Shown: positions 33,555 to 43,072, counted from the first letter of the stretch. The stretch is 64,000 bases of DNA from Variovorax paradoxus NBRC 15149 (GCF_001591365.1 NZ_BCUT01000002.1:124001-188000), one strand, 5' to 3'. Notes: generated by a model not told the origin, from the letters alone. Made by a program: numbers and translations.

Positions 33555-34699
33555 GCTTTCACCCCAGTTTCAAAAATCTTGCGGGGCGTGCGAGTCAATC
33601 GCTCGGCGCCGGATTCGGTCACCAGGACCGTCTCGCTGACGGCCAGGCCGCGAGCGGAGGTGTACATGTGGAACACCATGCCATTCTCGAGCAGCCAAGT
33701 GGCGGTCGGCACGAAAGACCTGTAGAGATCGCTCACACGCTGAGACGAGGGTGCCGAAAATCCCAAGGTATAGCCCGTGATGTTTTCATAGTCGGGTCTC
33801 AGGCCCGCCGACAGGACGCCCTGCCGCACGATGGCGTCGACATCGGCTGCTACTGCGCCAGGGCGCATGGCTCTGAACTGCTCATCCTGAAGCGCACAGA
33901 GGGCCGCGAAGGTTGACTTCTGGTCGTCGGTAGCCCGCCCCACGGCCACGGTGCGCATGATCCGCACCGAGTAGCCCTTGAGTTTCGGCAGAAGCTCGAC
34001 GTGAACCAGCGCCCCGTCTCCGATCGGCTCGTCACTCATTGAGCTGTGCAGACAATCCCAGTCCGAACCAGCCGTCACGTAGCCAACGAAACCATCGTCG
34101 AAACCAAGCCGGTAATACTCGGCGGCGGCAACGGCGGCAACGTCTCGCTGCGAGGCGTCTGGCCGAATGGCATCGGCCACTTTCAAGACTGCGCGATCCA
34201 GCAAGTTCGCAGCCACACGAAGGTGTTCGACCTCTTCGTTCGACTTGCATCGGCGCGCGTCCCACACTGCCCGTTCCAGGTCGCAAAAAATAGACTCTGG
34301 AAGGGCGTGCGCGAGGAGGTCTTGCCGCTGACGGGTGAAGGAGTGGGACTGGAAGTCGACACCGATTCGCGCGTGTGCCCCCCGGGACCTCAGCGCGGCG
34401 GCCAAAACCGAGACAGGCTCCTCCCAGTCAGAGAAAGCGACGAAGTCTTGCAGCCAGCTCTTCGCACGTGCTGGCGCCCTGTCGAGTTTTCGGATCAGGA
34501 GAAAGGGGTCACCGACCACCGGAACGAGGCACGCGCGCCACAGGTTCTCTCCGACGGCGTAGCCGGAGAGCCAGCCCATGGTCTCGGGCTCGTCCAGGAT
34601 CGCCCAGTCGAGATGACGAGCGCGCATCACGTCTTGCACCATGCAGAGGCGCCGACGGTACTCCTCGACGGAGAAAGCAAAGAGTCCAATGCTGCTCAT
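33551..34699 (-). CDS. Creatinase-like M24 protein lacking metal ligands
   Basis: The 382-residue protein has the two-domain creatinase/prolidase layout: an N-terminal domain to ~130 and a pita-bread fold after it. The usual M24 metal residues are mostly absent. Canonical Asp sites are HVELLPKLKGYSVRIMRT, the GHG-type His site is GYTLGF, and the first Glu site is FHMYTSARG. Only a late Glu in SETVLVTESGAE matches. That pattern resembles creatinase and ectoine hydrolase DoeA, which act on C-N bonds without metal. It is embedded between importer genes. Confidence 0.82.
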   Translation of the reverse strand: MSSIGLFAFSVEEYRRRLCMVQDVMRARHLDWAILDEPETMGWLSGYAVGENLWRACLVPVVGDPFLLIRKLDRAPARAKSWLQDFVAFSDWEEPVSVLAAALRSRGAHARIGVDFQSHSFTRQRQDLLAHALPESIFCDLERAVWDARRCKSNEEVEHLRVAANLLDRAVLKVADAIRPDASQRDVAAVAAAEYYRLGFDDGFVGYVTAGSDWDCLHSSMSDEPIGDGALVHVELLPKLKGYSVRIMRTVAVGRATDDQKSTFAALCALQDEQFRAMRPGAVAADVDAIVRQGVLSAGLRPDYENITGYTLGFSAPSSQRVSDLYRSFVPTATWLLENGMVFHMYTSARGLAVSETVLVTESGAERLTRTPRKIFETGVKA

Positions 34700-34701
34700 G
34701 T

Positions 34702-36456
34702 TCAGATGTCCTTCCGATGCGAGCGATGGTGGAGAGCCGCTGACACAAACGTCTTGACCGCGACGAGCGCCGCCAGGCTCGCCAGAAAGAGCACGGCTAC
34801 GACGGCGATCTGCGGACTGATTTCGAGGCGGATGTCATCCCACATGCGGATCGGCAGGGGCGTTGAGGATGGACCGCTCACAAACAGGCCGTAGACCACG
34901 TCGTCGAATCCCGTGATGAACGCGAATACGAGCGCACTGGCCAGCGAGGGAAGCAGCAGCGGGAGTGTCACGGTACGCAACGCGGTGAGCGGATGCCCGC
35001 CGAGGCTGATTGCTGCCTGTTCCAGGCTCCGATCGAACTTCTTGAGGCCTGCGATCAGGATGACGACCACGTACGGCGTTGCGATGATGGTGTACGCAAG
35101 CACGAATGCAGTCGCTGTGCCGATGAGCGGGGTCTGTGCAAAGCTGAAGAAGAAGGCCACCGCCATGACCACGTGAGGAACGATCATCGGAGAAATCAGC
35201 AGAAGATAGAGCGGAACCCGGCCAACGAAGCGAAACCGCACGAGCGCAAATGCGATGGGTACGCCGATCGTGATGGCCAGAAGCGAGGCCAGGAGCGCCG
35301 TACGGCCGCTGAACGAAAGCGCGCTCAGCCATTGCGAGTTGCTGAAGAACTTGGTGAACCATCGCAGCGAGTAACCGGGCGGTGGAAAGCTCAAGTAGGC
35401 GGCGTCGCTGAACGCAAGCGGGATCACCACCACAAACGGAAGGACAAGCAGGGTGAGCGTGAATGCCGACAGCAGTACGAGCAGCGGTGAACGAACCGAA
35501 GAGATCACCTCAAGCGCGCGCTGAAGGCCTTTTTCGAGAGGCGCAGGCATACGCGCAGTTGCGGAAAGATCCCGAGCCTTTTTCGCCGATTGGCTGGACT
35601 GGGATTCGTCCTCCAGCTCTGTCGCAACCTTCGTGCGGAAGATCACGAAGACCGTTGCAACCATGGCGAGCAAGACTGTCGCCTGGGCGGCGGCAGCCTC
35701 GAACTCACCGAGGGTCAGGACTCGGATGGTGATGCCCTGCGCAATCATGTAATCGTTCGGACCGCCAAGAAGTGCGGGCGTGATGTAAAAGCCCAGGCAG
35801 GAGAGAAACACGAGGGTGCAGCCGCTGACAATACCGGGCATGGAACTGGGGAGCGTGATGCGCAGGAAGGCATCTGCCGGCGAACTTCCCAAGCTTTGTG
35901 CGGCGACGCTCAGCTTCCGGTCGAAACGAGCGAGTGCGGCATACAGCGGAAACACCATAAGTGGCAGTTGCACCTGGATCATTCCGATATAAACGCCGAT
36001 CTTGTTGAAGACCAGTCGCAGCGGTTCCGAAACGATCCCAAGGTACAGCAGCAGCTGGTTGATCAGGCCTGCCGGACTCAGCAGGACGGTCCACGCGTAT
36101 GTCCGGATCAAGATGCTGGTCAGGTACGGGAGAGTGACCAGCACCAACAGGAGGCTTGCCAGCCATGGAGGGCACCGAGAGATCGAATATGCGAGCGGAT
36201 AGGCCAAGATCAGGCAGGCCAGCGTCACCACGACCGCTAGCAGCAGCGTCTGAAACAGTACCCAGGCGAAAACCCCTGAACTGGCGATCTCCTGGTAGTG
36301 CAGCAGCGACCAAGTGCTCTCGTTGCGAAAGCTCTTGAGTACCAGTTGGGCGACTGGGAAGAGATATCCCGCCGCGAATATCGCCAATGCCGGCACGACC
36401 AAGAGCAGGATCATTGGCGCACGGCTACTACGTGCGCTTTTCCAACCAAGCTTCAT
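34702..36456 (-). CDS. Fused two-domain ABC permease (polyamine/iron class)
   Basis: The 584-residue membrane protein has two binding-protein-dependent permease halves. Each has about six helices and its own EAA loop: SLGSSPADAFLRITLPSSMP in the first half and LGGHPLTALRTVTLPLLLPS in the second. Potassium-type or polyamine importers usually use two proteins (PotB and PotC); this single chain replaces both, as in FbpB-type systems. ATG 36456 follows TTGGAAGG. It lies two bases from the M24-like gene. Confidence 0.9.
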   Translation of the reverse strand: MKLGWKSARSSRAPMILLLVVPALAIFAAGYLFPVAQLVLKSFRNESTWSLLHYQEIASSGVFAWVLFQTLLLAVVVTLACLILAYPLAYSISRCPPWLASLLLVLVTLPYLTSILIRTYAWTVLLSPAGLINQLLLYLGIVSEPLRLVFNKIGVYIGMIQVQLPLMVFPLYAALARFDRKLSVAAQSLGSSPADAFLRITLPSSMPGIVSGCTLVFLSCLGFYITPALLGGPNDYMIAQGITIRVLTLGEFEAAAAQATVLLAMVATVFVIFRTKVATELEDESQSSQSAKKARDLSATARMPAPLEKGLQRALEVISSVRSPLLVLLSAFTLTLLVLPFVVVIPLAFSDAAYLSFPPPGYSLRWFTKFFSNSQWLSALSFSGRTALLASLLAITIGVPIAFALVRFRFVGRVPLYLLLISPMIVPHVVMAVAFFFSFAQTPLIGTATAFVLAYTIIATPYVVVILIAGLKKFDRSLEQAAISLGGHPLTALRTVTLPLLLPSLASALVFAFITGFDDVVYGLFVSGPSSTPLPIRMWDDIRLEISPQIAVVAVLFLASLAALVAVKTFVSAALHHRSHRKDI

Positions 36457-36519
36457 GAGACCTTCCAAGTGGCTCTAGAGCCGTGTGCAACCGACGATTC
36501 GATGTGCCAGATGGGCCGT

Positions 36520-37632
36520 TCAGCGCGCGCCGACCAGCCACCGCTCCCATTCCGCCACCGCGGTGAGGTTGTTCGGGCGACCGTTCTTGCCCAGCGCGTT
36601 CCAGAAGGCGTAGTCCTGAACGATCTGCTGCTTTTTGAATTCGGCGTACGTCGGCAGCATCTTTGCGCGTTCCGCAGGAATGAAGTCGTAGGCGCGCGAG
36701 TTCGGCGGCGCGTACAGAATGTGCTTGGAGAAGTTCGCCTGCACCTCTGCGCGCGACATGAAAGCGAGCAGCTTGTTCGCGTTGTCGACGTTCTTGGAAC
36801 CCTTGAGTACCACCCAGCTGTCGTATTGCAGGACGCCTTGGTTCCAGGTGAAGCCGATCTTCTGGCTCTTCTCGTTTGCAGCGTAGATTCGCCCATTCCA
36901 TCCGCTGCCGGCGGTCACCTGTTTGTCGATCAGCAGCTGTGGACCTTCTGCACCGCTGTTCCACCATTTCACGATCTCGGGCTTGATGCGGGAAAGACTC
37001 TTGAATGCGCGATCCCAATCGATCGGATAGATCTTGGCGGGGTCCACGCCGTCTGCCAGGAGTGCCGCCTCGAAGACAGCGCCGTCCGGCCCGCGTGTGC
37101 CTGTACACAGTGTGCGACCGCCGGGGAACTTCTTCGTGTCCCAGACATCGGCCCAAGAAGAGATTGAGTTGCTGCCGAACTTCGCGGGATCGTAGGCGAT
37201 CAGCAGGGAATAGATGATGTGCGGGACGGTGAACTTGCCTGTAGCAACGGGGTTGAAGGCGTCCAGATCGGCCTTGTTGAAGTAACCGTAGTCGATCGGA
37301 ACCAGCAGGTTCTCGCGCTCGAAGGCCGTCGTATTGCCGCCCGTCAAGATGGTTACGTCGTACCGCGGGGAACCGGCCAATGCGCTTGCGCGAACAGCGC
37401 CAAGGTCAGTACGCGGCTGCGCAATGACCTTGATCCCGGTCTCCTTCTCGAAGGGGTCGAAAAGCGCCACTCGCTTGGCCTCTCCCCAAGATCCACCGCC
37501 GTCGTACACGACGACCTCGCCGGTGCCCTTGAGACTCTGGGCCAGCGCCGGCAATGCGAGGAATGACGGTGCAATGGCTGCACCCCCGGCTCCTGCCACA
37601 CCCTTCAGAACTTGGCGGCGATTGATGCTCAT
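36520..37632 (-). CDS. Extracellular solute-binding protein, PotD/FbpA class
   Basis: The 370-residue receptor has a twin-arginine-type leader (NRRQVLKGVAGAGGAAIAPS, cleavage near ALAQS). A family-1 binding fold follows, with VVVYDGGGSWGEAKRVALFD at the mature start and the late stretch AYDFIPAERAKMLPTYAEF. It belongs with the fused permease and PotA-type ATPase downstream. The ligand may be a small cationic or diamino compound, judging from the neighbouring lyase. The 246 bases upstream of its start show no recognisable gene. Confidence 0.9.
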   Translation of the reverse strand: MSINRRQVLKGVAGAGGAAIAPSFLALPALAQSLKGTGEVVVYDGGGSWGEAKRVALFDPFEKETGIKVIAQPRTDLGAVRASALAGSPRYDVTILTGGNTTAFERENLLVPIDYGYFNKADLDAFNPVATGKFTVPHIIYSLLIAYDPAKFGSNSISSWADVWDTKKFPGGRTLCTGTRGPDGAVFEAALLADGVDPAKIYPIDWDRAFKSLSRIKPEIVKWWNSGAEGPQLLIDKQVTAGSGWNGRIYAANEKSQKIGFTWNQGVLQYDSWVVLKGSKNVDNANKLLAFMSRAEVQANFSKHILYAPPNSRAYDFIPAERAKMLPTYAEFKKQQIVQDYAFWNALGKNGRPNNLTAVAEWERWLVGAR

Positions 37633-37878
37633 GAGCTTGCTCCTGTAAATGGTCAGTCTGCTGAACTTTGTGGGCCCCGGTGTGATGAAGTAGGTTTTGC
37701 GCCCATCGCCGCCATCGGTGAGGAGAATTCTGGTGCGCACAGGGCGAAGAAAATCACCGATCCCCCTTGTGGTTGCGGAGGATCGACGCGTTGTGAGACG
37801 GCTTTTTGCACGGATGGTGCTTGGCACCGCCCCGGAGCGGCATGCCCGATTTAGAAGCGGCTCAGTGCCCTCTTCCGA

Positions 37879-38355
37879 TCACTTTTCGGCGAGGGGAACG
37901 TTCAGTGTGACCTTGACACGCTGCATGGCGACATAGGTCCTGAACCCCTTGACGTTCCCAGAACTGAAGAAGAGGTCGCGGGTGAGTTGCTCGTACTCCG
38001 TCATGTCCTTGACGACTATCACGAGCACGAAGTCGTACTCCCCCGTGACGTAGTAAACCTGCTGTACCTGCGGACAGTCGGCAAAACGTGTCTTCACCTC
38101 ATCGAGTAAGTCAAGCCTCTCGCTCTCGAGCTTGACTTCAACAACGATCGTGATGGGATGCCCGACGGACGACGGATCAACGATACACACGGTGCCGGCG
38201 ATCACCCCCGCAGATTCGAGAGCTGCTATCCGACGATTGACCGCGGACGGAGACAGATTGACGGCCTCCGACAGTTCGCGCTGTGAGATCTTGCTGTCCC
38301 TCTGGAGCAAACCCAAGATCTTCACGTCGTAGTTATCGAGGTGCATGCCTTCCAT
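37879..38355 (-). CDS. Lrp/AsnC-family transcriptional regulator
   Basis: The 158-residue protein has the Lrp helix-turn-helix (DNYDVKILGLLQRDSKISQR, ELSEAVNLSPSAVNRRIAAL) and a RAM ligand domain with VYYVTGEYDFVLVIVVKDM. ATG at 38355 gives MEGMHLD; an internal ATG at 38346 is also possible. It diverges from the ammonia-lyase gene across 187 bases, a standard arrangement for local amino-acid-responsive control. The importer operon downstream on the same strand may be a second target. Confidence 0.92.
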   Translation of the reverse strand: MEGMHLDNYDVKILGLLQRDSKISQRELSEAVNLSPSAVNRRIAALESAGVIAGTVCIVDPSSVGHPITIVVEVKLESERLDLLDEVKTRFADCPQVQQVYYVTGEYDFVLVIVVKDMTEYEQLTRDLFFSSGNVKGFRTYVAMQRVKVTLNVPLAEK

Positions 38356-38542
38356 TATCCGCCGTTGGTGGTCGAGGCGAGGAGCTCGCGTACGCAACAG
38401 CCTTCCATTGTTCCGCGTGTTTCTGGTTCGTTCTCCTGTTTTTGAAGTCCAGATCGCGCCAAGCAACACAAGAAGCGCTCGTAGGATTCAGGGACTCCTG
38501 GCGTTTGAGCCAGCGAAGCGAAAACAACCAACGGATCGAAGC

Positions 38543-39763
38543 ATGCTGATTGCCAATGAGCGCGCCACGCGCAGTGTGTATCCCAGTGAACTCCAGTCGG
38601 TGATGTCCGTCGCCAAAGCCCAAGAGAGCCGCGACTGGATATCGTCCTGGGACAGTTTGAACCCGGGCGCTACGCCGTTGTACGAGCTCAGTGGCCTGGC
38701 TCGCAGCCTCGGAATCGGAAAGCTTTATCTGAAGGATGAGTCCGTCCGATCCGAACTCGGGAGTTTCAAGGCGCTTGGGGCGCCGATCGCTTTGGCTCGG
38801 CTGATTCTTCGCTTGTGGCCTGATCGCAAGCTGGATCCCAAGGTGCTTTTCAACGGCGGCTATAAATCGTTGCTAGAAAACTTTACGGTGATCAGCGCCA
38901 CAGATGGCAATCACGGAAAGGGCCTTGCGGCAGCAGCGCAGAGCATGGGCTGCCATTGTGTGATCGTTCTCCACGCGAATGTCAGCGAAGAACGAGAGAA
39001 GGCGATCGCCAAGTTTGGCGCCAGGGTGATGCGCGTCCAGGGGAACTACGACGCTTCTGTCGAGGAAGCCGCTCGTCTCGCCAAGGCCAACGATTGGCAT
39101 GTTGTTTCAGACACTTCATATGACGGCTACGAAGAGGTCCCACGGGACGTCATGCAAGGGTACGGGACTGTCGCTGCCGAAATTGTGGAAGCGTTCGGTC
39201 GCGACGAGGCAGTGCCGTTCACCCATGTCTTTCTGCAAGGCGGCGTTGGTGGCCTTGCGGCGGGAATCCTGAGTTACTTTTGGGAGTGCTACGGGGAGCG
39301 TCGCCCCACGGGGGTAATCGTCGAGCCGGTACAGGCTGACTGTCTTTTTCAAAGTGCGTTGCGCGGCGTTGCGTCCAAGGCAACGGGCTCGGTCGACTCG
39401 GTCATGGCGGGCCTGGCCTGCGGCGAAGCATCTCCACTTGCATGGAGATTTCTTGTGTCCGGGGCTGACTACTTCATGACCATCACCGATGACGATGCGA
39501 TTGCTGCGATGCGGCTCCTGGCGACCGGCAATGAGTCGGATCTACCTGTCGTCTCTGGCGAATCGGGCGCGGCCGGCCTAGCGGGCCTAGTCGAGCTGAG
39601 AAAGCATGAGGACCAAGCCGCCAGGGTTGGCCTAGGGCCCGATGCGCGCGTGTTGCTGATCGGTACCGAGGGTGCCACTGCCCCTGCCGCCTACCAAGCG
39701 CTGGTTGGGCAGTCTGAGGCGCAAGTCTTGGCACGCCAAAGGAGTGCCGTGAGGCGTGGCTAG
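38543..39763 (+). CDS. Diaminopropionate ammonia-lyase homologue (YgeX-like)
   Basis: The 406-residue fold-type II PLP enzyme has the Schiff-base Lys76 in SELGSFKALGAPIAL, ISATDGNHGKGLAAAA, FLQGGVGGLAAGI for phosphate binding and SGESGAAGLAGL. This order and length fit 2,3-diaminopropionate ammonia-lyase, which yields pyruvate and two ammonia, and exclude shorter threonine dehydratases without the insert. It diverges from the Lrp gene. The neighbouring M20 hydrolase mirrors the E. coli ygeX-ygeY pairing. Confidence 0.88.
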   Translation: MLIANERATRSVYPSELQSVMSVAKAQESRDWISSWDSLNPGATPLYELSGLARSLGIGKLYLKDESVRSELGSFKALGAPIALARLILRLWPDRKLDPKVLFNGGYKSLLENFTVISATDGNHGKGLAAAAQSMGCHCVIVLHANVSEEREKAIAKFGARVMRVQGNYDASVEEAARLAKANDWHVVSDTSYDGYEEVPRDVMQGYGTVAAEIVEAFGRDEAVPFTHVFLQGGVGGLAAGILSYFWECYGERRPTGVIVEPVQADCLFQSALRGVASKATGSVDSVMAGLACGEASPLAWRFLVSGADYFMTITDDDAIAAMRLLATGNESDLPVVSGESGAAGLAGLVELRKHEDQAARVGLGPDARVLLIGTEGATAPAAYQALVGQSEAQVLARQRSAVRRG

Positions 39764-39849
39764 CTGTGATGTCTCAATAGGTTGTTCACCCGAACGGGTC
39801 TGGGAAACTGGAGTTACCACGCTTCAGGATCGCAGGGGAATCCCGCCGG

Positions 39850-40786
39850 ATGAACAGCCATAAGCATGCCGGATTGACATTGGAAGGTCGCAAGTTGCTT
39901 GTCGAACGCGTCGCAGGAATGGGGCTGATGCCTGCCGCCTCGGCGGCAGGCATCAGCCCGCGAACCGCGCGCAAGTGACTCAAGCGCTTCGAGGAAGGCG
40001 GCGTGCAGGGTCTGCTCGATCGCAGTTCCCGCCCGACGAAGACGCGCACAACACTGGATGCTGCACTGAGCGAGCGCATCGAGCAGTTGCGCCGCTCGCG
40101 CATGCCCATGCGCCGCATCGCCGCCATCGTCGGGCGCAGCGTGTCGACGGTCAGTCGCGTGCTCGCACGCCTCGGACTGTCCAGCCTGAAGGCGCTTGAC
40201 CCCACCGCGCCTGTGGTCCGCTACGAACGAGAAGCACCCGGGGAATTGCTGCATATCGACACCAAGAAGCTCGGCCGCATCGTGCAGCCCAGTCACCGTG
40301 TAACAGGCGATCGCCGCGATGCCACGCGAGGTGCGGGCTGGGGAGTTCGCCCACGTGGCCATTGATGAACACTCGCGTGCGGGGCTCGTGCAGATGCACG
40401 ACGACGAGCGCAAGGGCTCAGCTGTGGCGTTCCTGCAGGCGGCCGTGGCCCACTACGCGGCCTTGGGCGCCACCAAGCGCCTGATCACCGGCAACGGTCC
40501 GGCTTACCGCTCGCGGCTATTCGCCAAGACTTGCCAAGCCTTGGGCATCAAACACACATTCACCAAGCCCTATCGACCACAGACCAACGGCAAGGCCGAG
40601 CGATTCATCCAGCCCTGCCTGCGCGAGTGGGCCAATGGCCGCGTCTGGGCCAACAGCCATGAGCGAGCCGCTTGCCTACCGTCCTTCCTGAACTACTACA
40701 ACGCCAGGAGGCCGCACTCGGCATCGAGCTATCGCCCTCCAGCTTCTCGCCTGGGCGGGAATAACCTATTGCAACTCAACAGCTAG
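39850..40786 (+). pseudogene. Decayed IS481-family transposase
   Basis: The frame starts MNSHKHAGLTLEGRKLLVER but hits an in-frame TGA at 39976-39978 in ARK-stop-LKRF, where relatives have Trp. It then runs to DDE-type sequence HIDTKKLGRI, loses frame near 40330 and resumes as AGEFAHVAIDEHSRAGLVQ. The second catalytic Asp position reads ITGNGPAYRS instead of the usual TDNG. The end (YRPQTNGKAERF, LGGNNLLQLNS) is intact. At least three lesions show it is dead. Element ends were not found. Confidence 0.88.
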
Positions 40787-40787
40787 C

Positions 40788-40832
40788 GCATCCGGTCAAG
40801 TGCCGCATCCGGTCAAGTGCCGCATCCTGTCC
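40788..40832. repeat. 17-bp tandem repeat after the dead transposase
   Basis: GCATCCGGTCAAGTGCC occurs twice in tandem (40788-40804, 40805-40821) with a partial third copy (GCATCCTGTCC) from 40822. It begins two bases after the transposase stop, where the right end of the IS would be expected. It may be what is left of that end. Confidence 0.85.
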
Positions 40833-41044
40833 GGCGGAAGACGCATCGCCGACTCGTATGCCTGACGTGACGTTGAAGCTGCGTCCTCCAAGTTGGTGCG
40901 GTCCGCCGAGCGCTTCTTGCTGGTTCAGACGCGCGCCGGGGACTGGGCTTTTATGCAAGCTACCGTGCAAGTTTACGGGTCCCGGCTTGCATGCTTTTCG
41001 CATGAAGCGAGGTGAATATCAACCTCTATTCTGTAGGAATTTTT

Positions 41045-42025
41045 ATGTCCATCTCCCGGAGAACCACTCTCAAAACGGCATGCGCATCGGCTATTGGCTG
41101 GACGAGCGCCACACCTTGGACCTTTGCGCGGGCCAACCAAGCGCTCAAGATTGTTTCGCCTTTTAACGCGGGCGGGGTTAATGACGTACTGGCACGAGCC
41201 TTGGCTAAACCGCTGGGCGACCTGATGCACCAAAGTGTAATTGTGGAGAACCGGCCTGGTGCGGGCGGCAGCATCGGTGCCGGTTATGTCGCTCGGTCGG
41301 CACCTGACGGCAACACCTTGCTGTTGGGCATCGTTGATACACAGTCGATTATTCAGTTCATCTACCGCAGACTGCCTTACAACCCCGAAACCGATTTGCA
41401 GCCGGTGAGTTTGGTCTCCCATATTCCCATCGTGCTGATGGTGGGCCAATCACTGGACCAGACCCGTAATCTCGCGGATTTGACCCGGCTGGCCAAGAGC
41501 CGGCCCGGCGCGATCAGCTATGCCAGTTGGGGCGTGGGCAGCATCGTCCATCTCGCCATGGAACGGCTAGCAACAGCCTCGGGCCTTGAACTGCTCCACG
41601 TGCCTTTCTCGGGCCAGGCACCCGCCGTGCAAGCCGTGCTAAGCAAACAGGTGGACATGATGTTCGTCCCTGCGGGCGCCGCCGACGCCGCATCCAAGGA
41701 TGGCCGAGCCAGGATTCTGGCGAGTGCAACGGCCGCGCGCCTGGACCTGCTGCCGCAGATCCCCACGCTCAAGGAGCTGGGCGTCGACCTTTCGATGGGG
41801 CTCTGGCAGGCGCTGTATGCGCCGGGCGGCACATCTGCTGCGAAGGTGAACGAACTGACGAGTGCCGTACACAAGGCCATGCACGACAAGGCGTTCGTTG
41901 ACGTGCTGCGTGTACAAGGCGCCAAGCCTGATCCCACCTCCGCCGACGGATTGCGCAAGCTGCAGAGCGAAGAGCGCCAGGTGTACGGCGCGCTGGTCAA
42001 GCGACTCGACATCCGGATCGACTAG
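41045..42025 (+). CDS. Bug-family periplasmic solute receptor
   Basis: The 326-residue receptor starts at ATG 41045 behind TAGGAA (six bases away) rather than GTG 41012. The leader SRRTTLKTACASAIGWTS is Tat-like, unlike the Sec-type leaders of the other Bug proteins here. The mature start KIVSPFNAGGVNDVLARALA, ENRPGAGGSIGAG and DGNTLLLG are Bug motifs. It follows IS debris and is convergent with a LysR gene, so it stands alone with no obvious enzyme partner. Confidence 0.88.
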   Translation: MSISRRTTLKTACASAIGWTSATPWTFARANQALKIVSPFNAGGVNDVLARALAKPLGDLMHQSVIVENRPGAGGSIGAGYVARSAPDGNTLLLGIVDTQSIIQFIYRRLPYNPETDLQPVSLVSHIPIVLMVGQSLDQTRNLADLTRLAKSRPGAISYASWGVGSIVHLAMERLATASGLELLHVPFSGQAPAVQAVLSKQVDMMFVPAGAADAASKDGRARILASATAARLDLLPQIPTLKELGVDLSMGLWQALYAPGGTSAAKVNELTSAVHKAMHDKAFVDVLRVQGAKPDPTSADGLRKLQSEERQVYGALVKRLDIRID

Positions 42026-42082
42026 TCGCATACGCACTGCGGCTGGCCGAGGCTAGGACGTATCACTCCGCTGTCAGCGTCC

Positions 42083-42988
42083 CTAGTCCTTGAAAAGCCC
42101 AATGAAGAGATTCCGCATCCAATGGTGCGCGGGATCCGACTCGAACCGGCGGCTCCAGTGCAGCGACACGGTGAAGGCGCTGCGAGGAAGCTCCGCCGGA
42201 AGCACCACATAGCGCTTCGGCTCGATGAACCTGCGCGCGATCGCCTGCGGCATCACGACGGCGAAATCCGTGCGCGCAATGATGGCCGGCAGCGCAAGGA
42301 AGTGCGCCGAGTTCAGCACCAGCCGTCCATCGAGGCCGAGCTGCTGCAGGATGCGGAAGGTCTCTGAGTGCGAGCGCACGGCCACGTACTCCAGGCGCCG
42401 CAGGTCCTGGATGGTCATGCGGACATTCGAGGCCTTCGAGGCCTTGGCCATCGGATGCCCGGCCCGTACCACCACCGCGTAGCGATCGCGCAGCAATTCG
42501 ACGCGCTCCGTTCCGCTGACCGAGGGCAGAAATCCGAGTGCGAAATGGATGGCTCCGGTTTCAAGGGCATCGGTGATCTCCCCATGCGGCAGCGGAGTCG
42601 TGTGCACCCGAATGCCGGGTGCCTGGCGGTGCAAGGCTTCCATCAGTTCCGGCAGCAGCCGCGCCTCGCCGATGTCGTTCAGGTGCAGCCGAACGGTCAT
42701 CTGCGAGCGCGAGGGGTCGAAGGCATCTTCGTCCCGCAGCACATCCTCGATGGCAGCCACGGCCGGCTGCACGACGCTTGCCAGCCGCTCCGCGCGCAGC
42801 GTGGGGCGCATGCGCCCGTTGGCGCGCACGAACAGCGCATCGCCCAAGGCGAGCCGCAGTCGCGTCAGACCTTGGCTGGCGGCCGGCTGTGACAGTCCCA
42901 GCGCATCTGCAGCGCGGCTGACGCTGCCCAGGCGGTACACCGCTTCGAACAGGCGGAGCAGGTTCATGTCCAGCTTTTCAGTATGCAT
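42083..42988 (-). CDS. LysR-family regulator of the aryl-glyoxylate operon
   Basis: The 301-residue LysR protein has an N-terminal helix-turn-helix (YRLGSVSRAADALGLSQPAA) and FVRANGRMRPTLRAERL, resembling the NodD/NahR/LinR branch that senses aromatic inducers. It diverges from the decarboxylase gene across 84 bases, so it is the likely activator of the eight-gene operon. Confidence 0.91.
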   Translation of the reverse strand: MHTEKLDMNLLRLFEAVYRLGSVSRAADALGLSQPAASQGLTRLRLALGDALFVRANGRMRPTLRAERLASVVQPAVAAIEDVLRDEDAFDPSRSQMTVRLHLNDIGEARLLPELMEALHRQAPGIRVHTTPLPHGEITDALETGAIHFALGFLPSVSGTERVELLRDRYAVVVRAGHPMAKASKASNVRMTIQDLRRLEYVAVRSHSETFRILQQLGLDGRLVLNSAHFLALPAIIARTDFAVVMPQAIARRFIEPKRYVVLPAELPRSAFTVSLHWSRRFESDPAHHWMRNLFIGLFKD

Positions 42989-43072
42989 TTAGCTTATTTT
43001 GTTTTAGACATTTCATTGTATTGATGAATAGAGCGGCAGGCGCAAAACTGCGGACCTCATCTAGGAGCATTC
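42989..43072. promoter_or_regulatory. Divergent LysR/operon promoter region
   Basis: This 84-base gap is notably AT-rich for the window (TTAGCTTATTTTGTTTTAGA and CATTTCATTGTATTGATGAA). It must hold the promoters of both the LysR gene and the decarboxylase operon. A LysR box is expected, but no single T-N11-A palindrome stands out. Confidence 0.55.

Noticed and set aside
37633..37878. Possible riboswitch or small gene upstream of the solute-binding protein
   Set aside because: No conserved fold, ribosome site or protein similarity could be recognised in these 246 bases.
40858..41166. 102-codon plus frame before the Bug gene
   Set aside because: It overlaps the signal region of the Bug receptor in another frame and has no similarity or ribosome site.
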